Shown: piece after piece, positions 6,244 to 9,668 of the stretch
Layout of the letters: the number at the start of each line of letters is the position of its first letter
Numbering within the stretch: position 1 is the first letter of the stretch
Assembly: GCA_017420845.1 (NCBI GenBank)
Contig: JAFQOC010000518.1
Location: 1-9,668 of the forward strand
Direction: 5' to 3'
Length of the DNA stretch: 9,668 bases
Source of the DNA: Clostridia bacterium
GTDB taxonomy: Bacteria > Bacillota > Clostridia > Oscillospirales > CAG-272
Notes under the pieces: generated by a model
The model's input: the letters and a program-made list of their open reading frames with translations, nothing else
The model's database searches: none
Told to the model about the DNA's origin: nothing
Position numbers and translations under genes: made by a program

Positions 6244-9158
6244 CTGTAAATCACCGCGATAGCGGCGGGGAGCAGAGCCGACGCGCCAAGGCTCAGAGAA
6301 GAACGACAGCCCTTGCCCGAGGGTCCCTTTTGGGTATGTTCCTCAACGGTTGTATCGGTGGGAGCCGAGGTGTCGTCGGGAGTCGCATCGGGCACGTAGG
6401 GAGTATCGTCACGGCTGTTGTCCGCCTCACGAACCAGGATCAGGCCCACGGAGGCGGGCACGGTGATCTCCTTCCCTGCCCCCGGGATCACGGTCTCGAT
6501 GTAGCCGGTATGGGGGTGGTAGAGGGCGGCCTCTCCCGTGTAGCCGTCGGTATAGGAAAGCTTGACCACGGTATCGCTGTAGGAGGCGTTGACCAGAAAG
6601 GTCACGTCCCTGTCCGCGGATTCGAAATCACCCATAAGCAGTTTGGCCTTGTCGCCCTTAACTACCGAAATATTGAGATCACGGTGCGCCTTCTCCTCCA
6701 AAAGGTCGATCAGGGCAGTCGGCTTCAGGGTAGTCATGGAGGGCTGTCCCTCCAGCTTGGCCATAAGGGCGGAGATGGCCTCCTCCTGCTCCAGACGGAG
6801 ACCGTGTTCGGGAGTATCACCCACCAGAATGACGGTACCGCCCGCTCGGGTGAAGACCGTCAGCTTTTCCAGAGCCTCCACCGAAATGTATCGGGAGTAG
6901 GCCAGGATCACCACCCGATAGGAGCCAAGTCCCGCTACCAGACGGCCGTCCGCCGTGACCGTAGCGGCACGGATGGTCTCGTCGTCCAGCACGGTGAACA
7001 TGAACTGGTTGGTCAGGAGGGTCTTGCAGAGATCCTCATATTTGGCATTGAGCTTGTAGGCCGTGCTCTTGCGGTCGCCTCCCGTGGTGGAGGAATGGTC
7101 GGTGTCGGCGTCGTGAAGCGCTTGAATCGTGGCGATGGGGTAGAAGACCGCCACGTCACCGCACTCGTTCACCTCGTCCAGCACCGTGTTCATGCGGCCC
7201 ACGTAGTTGTTCAGCTCCATCAGCTGATCGGTGGTGTAGTTGTACTGGGGATTGATGACGTGGAACAGGTTGCAGCCCAACAGACGGGAAATCGAGGCGC
7301 CACCCAAGGAGGGGGGCATCACGTCATCGGGCAGGGCGTCCGCGGCATCGGGATTGTACTCCAGGAATACGTCAGCCTTCCCCGCGTTCTTGGCGGCGGA
7401 GGCCACGTAGCGAAGACCCATGTAGTTGCCGATGTTGCGCTTTTCCATGAGGTACTCGGGGTTAACCAGCAGAATATCAGCGCCCGGGACGCTCATACCG
7501 CCCACGAATTGGAGGAAGTCTCCGCCGTAGGTCTCGACGTGGTCGTTCATATCCTCCTCAAAGAGCAGGTGCCCCGAGGACAAGGTACCGTTGGCCTCGC
7601 ACCAGGCGGTGATCTGGTCAATGTAAGAGGACTTGAACAGGGAGGCCACCAGCCGGTAGTAGTTCATACGGATGATGCGGTCGTAGCTACTGCTTCCCGA
7701 GAACAGGCTGGGGATATTCAGCTCGTAGCCGTAGGTCTCCAGGAATTTCTTGTCCAGATCGGGGGTCCAGACGGCGTAGGAGAGCATGGCACGGTTGCCC
7801 AGCTGAGGCTCGTCGGTAAAAAAGCCCTGTACCCGATCGAAGGTACTGCCCAGCTTGGATTTGTACTGCTCATGAGTGACCTGAAGGAAGCGTTGTACCG
7901 AGGCGGGATTGAGCAGATCCACGTCGCGGAGCATCTCCCAGTTGGCGGGATCCTCCACCCCGTCAAAGGTATACCGCAGAACGTATACGTCCAGCCACCA
8001 TTTGCCCGCCGCGGGAGCCGAAACGCCCCCGTCAGCGCGCACTTCCAGATTCCGCGTGCCGCCGTCGTCCACCAGTACCGCCTGCATGACACGGATCTCC
8101 TTCCCCGAGGGGGTGTAGGAAACCGTACCTCCCGTGCCCGTCATGCGCTTGTGCTGAATGCCCGTGGCCTCGTACTCGTCGTGACCCTCCAGCACCAAAC
8201 CGAAGGCCTTGCCGCTGGGCCATTGATACTCGTCGTAAATCCAGAGGTTCATACCCCGATCAGCGGCATAGTCGAAGGTGGATTTGAGCACGGCAAATTC
8301 CGCGTCGTCCCGCAGATACGCCTGATTGTAGAGAACGTTGGAGGTAAATCCGCCGTAGCCCTGACGGATCAGCTTATCCACGGCGGCGTTGTTGTTGGTG
8401 TACCCCGCCGTGACCCAGCGCATCCTCTTGTCCATGGCGGGCAGCTTGAAGGCGTCACCCTGCCAGAAGGCGCCGTAGTCCACCGAATTCAGAATGTCCT
8501 CCTTATCCTGCTCCTCCTGCTCGACACGGGACTTGTAATGGATAAAGGTCGCGGCCTCCTCGGCGGTCTTGTACAGAGCGTAGGCCTTGACGGCGTACAC
8601 GGTGTCGAGGGCGCACTCGTTCTCAAACATATCCAGCCGCAGATTGGTATATCCCCCTGTCAGCGCGCCGTCCGCGGGATAGAACAGAAGGGTACCGCGG
8701 TCGGTGAGGGGAACGACCACCACTTGCCAGTCGTCGGTCTTTTGATAGGTAAAATTCTGACAGGGATAGTTGCTCCCCGTGGAAGAGGTGCGAAAGCGGA
8801 GCTGACCCTTCAGATCATGCTTGTTGGTCTTGACCAGCAGAGCCAGATAAGGGTACTCCTCACAGCTGTATTTGCCCGTATCCAAAGGCAGGGACAGGTA
8901 GGGGTCGAAGCACCGACCGCCTCCCGTGTCGGTGAAGCGAAGGACCATGGCGCCCTCCTCCGGCGAGGGAGTGAGGTTAAACACGTCGTAACAGGCGTCG
9001 ATGGCGTTGTAGCTTGAAAAGTCCACCACGTAGCCGGGCTCCACGTAGCCGGGCTCCGTAGCGGTCAGAGCGACGGCGGGCATAGCCCCCACGCACAAAA
9101 GACCCGCGCACAAAATCAGCACGGCACGCTTGACGATCTGAGCGATCTTCTTCATCAT
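6225..9158 (-). CDS. Secreted, cell-surface glycosidase resembling the GH106 group
   Basis: A 977-residue exported protein. Residues 1-30 form a signal peptide ending in AVA. There is an N-terminal beta-sandwich (about 40-190), a TIM-barrel-like region (about 238-640), a Rossmann or glutaminase-like domain (about 667-785) and a C-terminal beta domain (about 850-910). A Pro/Thr/Asp linker and an anchor tail follow, with Gly950-Cys951, a hydrophobic span and RKKKEN. Candidate catalytic acids are Asp309-Glu310 in WIYDEYQWPSGKA, Asp449-Glu450 in GFFTDEPQ and Glu534-Glu535 in LLFEEDMND. The IYDE-WPSG and FTDEP motifs, with a beta insertion between them, resemble GH106 alpha-L-rhamnosidases and their unclassified relatives; rhamnosidase activity is not proven. 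The start is set at 9158 (ATG ATG, the second at 9155) because a Shine-Dalgarno site lies just upstream. A longer in-frame ATG at 9197 falls between the -35 and -10 boxes and cannot be in the mRNA. The gene converges on the GTPase-NYN gene and diverges from the DUF11 gene. Confidence 0.75.
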   Translation of the reverse strand: MMKKIAQIVKRAVLILCAGLLCVGAMPAVALTATEPGYVEPGYVVDFSSYNAIDACYDVFNLTPSPEEGAMVLRFTDTGGGRCFDPYLSLPLDTGKYSCEEYPYLALLVKTNKHDLKGQLRFRTSSTGSNYPCQNFTYQKTDDWQVVVVPLTDRGTLLFYPADGALTGGYTNLRLDMFENECALDTVYAVKAYALYKTAEEAATFIHYKSRVEQEEQDKEDILNSVDYGAFWQGDAFKLPAMDKRMRWVTAGYTNNNAAVDKLIRQGYGGFTSNVLYNQAYLRDDAEFAVLKSTFDYAADRGMNLWIYDEYQWPSGKAFGLVLEGHDEYEATGIQHKRMTGTGGTVSYTPSGKEIRVMQAVLVDDGGTRNLEVRADGGVSAPAAGKWWLDVYVLRYTFDGVEDPANWEMLRDVDLLNPASVQRFLQVTHEQYKSKLGSTFDRVQGFFTDEPQLGNRAMLSYAVWTPDLDKKFLETYGYELNIPSLFSGSSSYDRIIRMNYYRLVASLFKSSYIDQITAWCEANGTLSSGHLLFEEDMNDHVETYGGDFLQFVGGMSVPGADILLVNPEYLMEKRNIGNYMGLRYVASAAKNAGKADVFLEYNPDAADALPDDVMPPSLGGASISRLLGCNLFHVINPQYNYTTDQLMELNNYVGRMNTVLDEVNECGDVAVFYPIATIQALHDADTDHSSTTGGDRKSTAYKLNAKYEDLCKTLLTNQFMFTVLDDETIRAATVTADGRLVAGLGSYRVVILAYSRYISVEALEKLTVFTRAGGTVILVGDTPEHGLRLEQEEAISALMAKLEGQPSMTTLKPTALIDLLEEKAHRDLNISVVKGDKAKLLMGDFESADRDVTFLVNASYSDTVVKLSYTDGYTGEAALYHPHTGYIETVIPGAGKEITVPASVGLILVREADNSRDDTPYVPDATPDDTSAPTDTTVEEHTQKGPSGKGCRSSLSLGASALLPAAIAVIYRKKKEN
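9026..9055 (-). repeat. Two perfect 15-bp tandem copies
   Basis: CCACGTAGCCGGGCT occurs twice head to tail (9026-9040 and 9041-9055). In the minus-strand protein it gives two copies of EPGYV just after the signal peptide. It is an in-frame slippage-type duplication. Confidence 0.85.
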
Positions 9159-9163
9159 AGGAT

Positions 9164-9171
9164 CCCCCTTC
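9164..9171 (-). promoter_or_regulatory. Ribosome binding site of the GH106-like gene
   Basis: On the minus strand GAAGGGGG precedes ATCCT and the ATG at 9158, giving about 5 bases of spacing to the first ATG and 8 to the second (9155). The second ATG may be the one mainly used; the protein differs by one Met only. Confidence 0.65.
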
Positions 9172-9187
9172 GGTGGATAGTATCTGT

Positions 9188-9216
9188 AGTATAGCATTTC
9201 CCGCCGCGTTTGTCAA
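9188..9216 (-). promoter_or_regulatory. Sigma-A promoter of the GH106-like gene
   Basis: On the minus strand TTGACA (9211-9216) and TATACT (9188-9193) are separated by exactly 17 bases, with an extended -10 (TGC before TATACT). Transcription should start near 9181, so the coding start must lie below that position. Confidence 0.9.
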
Positions 9217-9234
9217 GTGAATCCCTGTCGAATT

Positions 9235-9265
9235 TTGGCGCAGGCGAGGGACGCGCGCATATACT
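9235..9265 (+). promoter_or_regulatory. Possible promoter of the DUF11 gene
   Basis: TATACT at 9260-9265 is a good -10 box, with TTGGCG at 9235-9240 as a weak -35 at a long 19-base spacing. The sequence around the -10 (CATATACT) also resembles some sporulation-type -10 boxes, but no matching -35 is seen. It is divergent from the GH106-like promoter, and the two cores are about 20 bases apart. Confidence 0.4.
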
Positions 9266-9266
9266 G

Positions 9267-9297
9267 GGAATGGAGCGGACAACGCTCCCCAAATTCC
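9267..9297 (+). other. Leader hairpin upstream of the DUF11 gene
   Basis: GGAGCG (9272-9277) pairs perfectly with CGCTCC (9283-9288) around the loop GACAA. After a 4-base bulge, GGAAT (9267-9271) also pairs with ATTCC (9293-9297). The structure ends one base before the AAAGGAGG ribosome binding site, so it could protect the 5' end of the mRNA or affect access to the site. Confidence 0.55.
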
Positions 9298-9298
9298 A

Positions 9299-9306
9299 AA
9301 AGGAGG
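9299..9306 (+). promoter_or_regulatory. Ribosome binding site of the DUF11 gene
   Basis: AAAGGAGG, a full Shine-Dalgarno site, lies 7 bases before the ATG at 9314 and fixes this start and frame. Confidence 0.88.
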
Positions 9307-9313
9307 AAATCCT

Positions 9314-9668
9314 ATGGCAACCTTTCAGAATCAGGCGACCCTGACCTACGGGGGCAACGTCACCACCTCCAACGTCGTCACGGGAGAGCTGCAGCAGTCG
9401 ATCTCCGCGGCCAAGTACGCCGTGGAGGAGACCTACACCCAAGGGGAGGTGCTGACCTACGTTATCAGCCTGGTCAACACGGGGACCTCCCCCCTGACCG
9501 ACCTCACGGTCACCGATGATCTGGGCGCCTACACCGCCGGCGGAAGCACCCGCGTCCCGCTGGACTACGTGGAGGGCTCCCTCGTCTACTACGTGGGCGG
9601 CACCAGGCAGGCCACCCCCGCCGTCACCGCCACCCCGGAGGTCAGCGCCACCCCCGAAACCACCACGG
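9314..9668 (+). CDS. DUF11-type repeat protein, N-terminal part (runs off the window)
   Basis: The frame is open from ATG 9314 to the window end (118 codons plus one base) with no stop. The protein begins MATFQNQATLTYGGN and continues SNVVTGEL, then a DUF11-like beta-sandwich from about residue 28 to 100 with EVLTYVISLVNTGTSPLTDL and VTDDLGAY motifs. A Thr/Pro-rich stretch of ATPEV and ATPET type then begins. I recognise the FQNQATL start from DUF11 proteins common in Clostridia; their function is not known to me. There is no signal peptide at the N-terminus, which is odd for a domain that is usually extracellular. A strong ribosome binding site and a structured leader precede it. It is transcribed divergently from the GH106-like gene. 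Total length and C-terminal features lie outside the window. Confidence 0.8.
   Translation, partial: MATFQNQATLTYGGNVTTSNVVTGELQQSISAAKYAVEETYTQGEVLTYVISLVNTGTSPLTDLTVTDDLGAYTAGGSTRVPLDYVEGSLVYYVGGTRQATPAVTATPEVSATPETTT

Noticed and set aside
6192..9017. Long plus-strand open frame (about 941 codons) opposite the GH106-like gene
   Set aside because: Same bias effect: no domain, no proper start signal, and its first codons lie inside the terminator region. The minus-strand protein has clear domains, a signal peptide and a promoter.
9301..9313. AGGA...TCCT pairing around the DUF11 ribosome binding site
   Set aside because: A 4-bp stem with a 5-base loop is too weak to claim translational control.
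9217..9519. Plus-strand open frame of about 100 codons at the right end
   Set aside because: It starts before the promoter -10 box and hairpin and is out of frame with the AAAGGAGG-led DUF11 gene, whose product is a recognised family.
1..9668. CRISPR arrays, tRNA or rRNA genes
   Set aside because: No regularly spaced direct repeats and no tRNA or rRNA-like stretches were seen on either strand. The only palindrome pair (6-79) is a single inverted unit and not an array.

Overview
The window is GC-rich (around 60% by eye) bacterial DNA. Codon use is strongly biased to C/G in third positions, Shine-Dalgarno sites are strong (AAAGGAGG type), promoters are housekeeping sigma-70/sigma-A type and terminators are tight intrinsic hairpins. 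Together with the protein families present, this points to an uncultured member of the Bacillota, class Clostridia, probably an intestinal Oscillospirales-like or Christensenellales-like organism. The placement is inferred from style and family recognition; no taxonomic marker gene is present.

Layout from left to right. (1) Positions 6-79 hold a compound palindrome of GCGCAC/GTGCGC type that looks like a dispersed repeat. (2) A + strand gene (129-3404) encodes a secreted, multi-domain GH123-like glycosidase with two tandem carbohydrate-binding-like modules, a bacterial Ig-like domain and a C-terminal Gly-Cys/hydrophobic/Lys tail, closed by a strong terminator. (3) A + strand gene (3556-6153), driven by a perfect TTGACA-17-TATAAT promoter, encodes a Tet(M)/Tet(O)-like translational GTPase fused to a C-terminal NYN/YacP (Rae1-like) ribonuclease domain. 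(4) Convergent to it on the - strand is a second secreted glycosidase (6225-9158), resembling the GH106 group, with the same kind of C-terminal anchor tail. (5) A 155-base divergent promoter region separates it from a + strand gene that starts at 9314 and runs off the window; it encodes a DUF11-type protein with the FQNQATL N-terminus.

Two of the four genes encode exported glycan-degrading enzymes that appear to be held on the cell surface by the same tail signal, which fits a host-glycan or plant-glycan forager. The GTPase-nuclease gene between them has its own promoter and terminator, so it appears to be an independent unit and not part of a glycan operon. It is the most interesting object here. 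A GTPase that should dock at the ribosomal A site is joined to a nuclease domain whose stand-alone relative (Rae1) cuts mRNA in the A site, which suggests a one-chain ribosome-associated mRNA-cleavage or translation quality-control factor. Its domain IV loop does not match the residues of true tetracycline-resistance proteins, so an automatic 'tetracycline resistance' label would probably be wrong.
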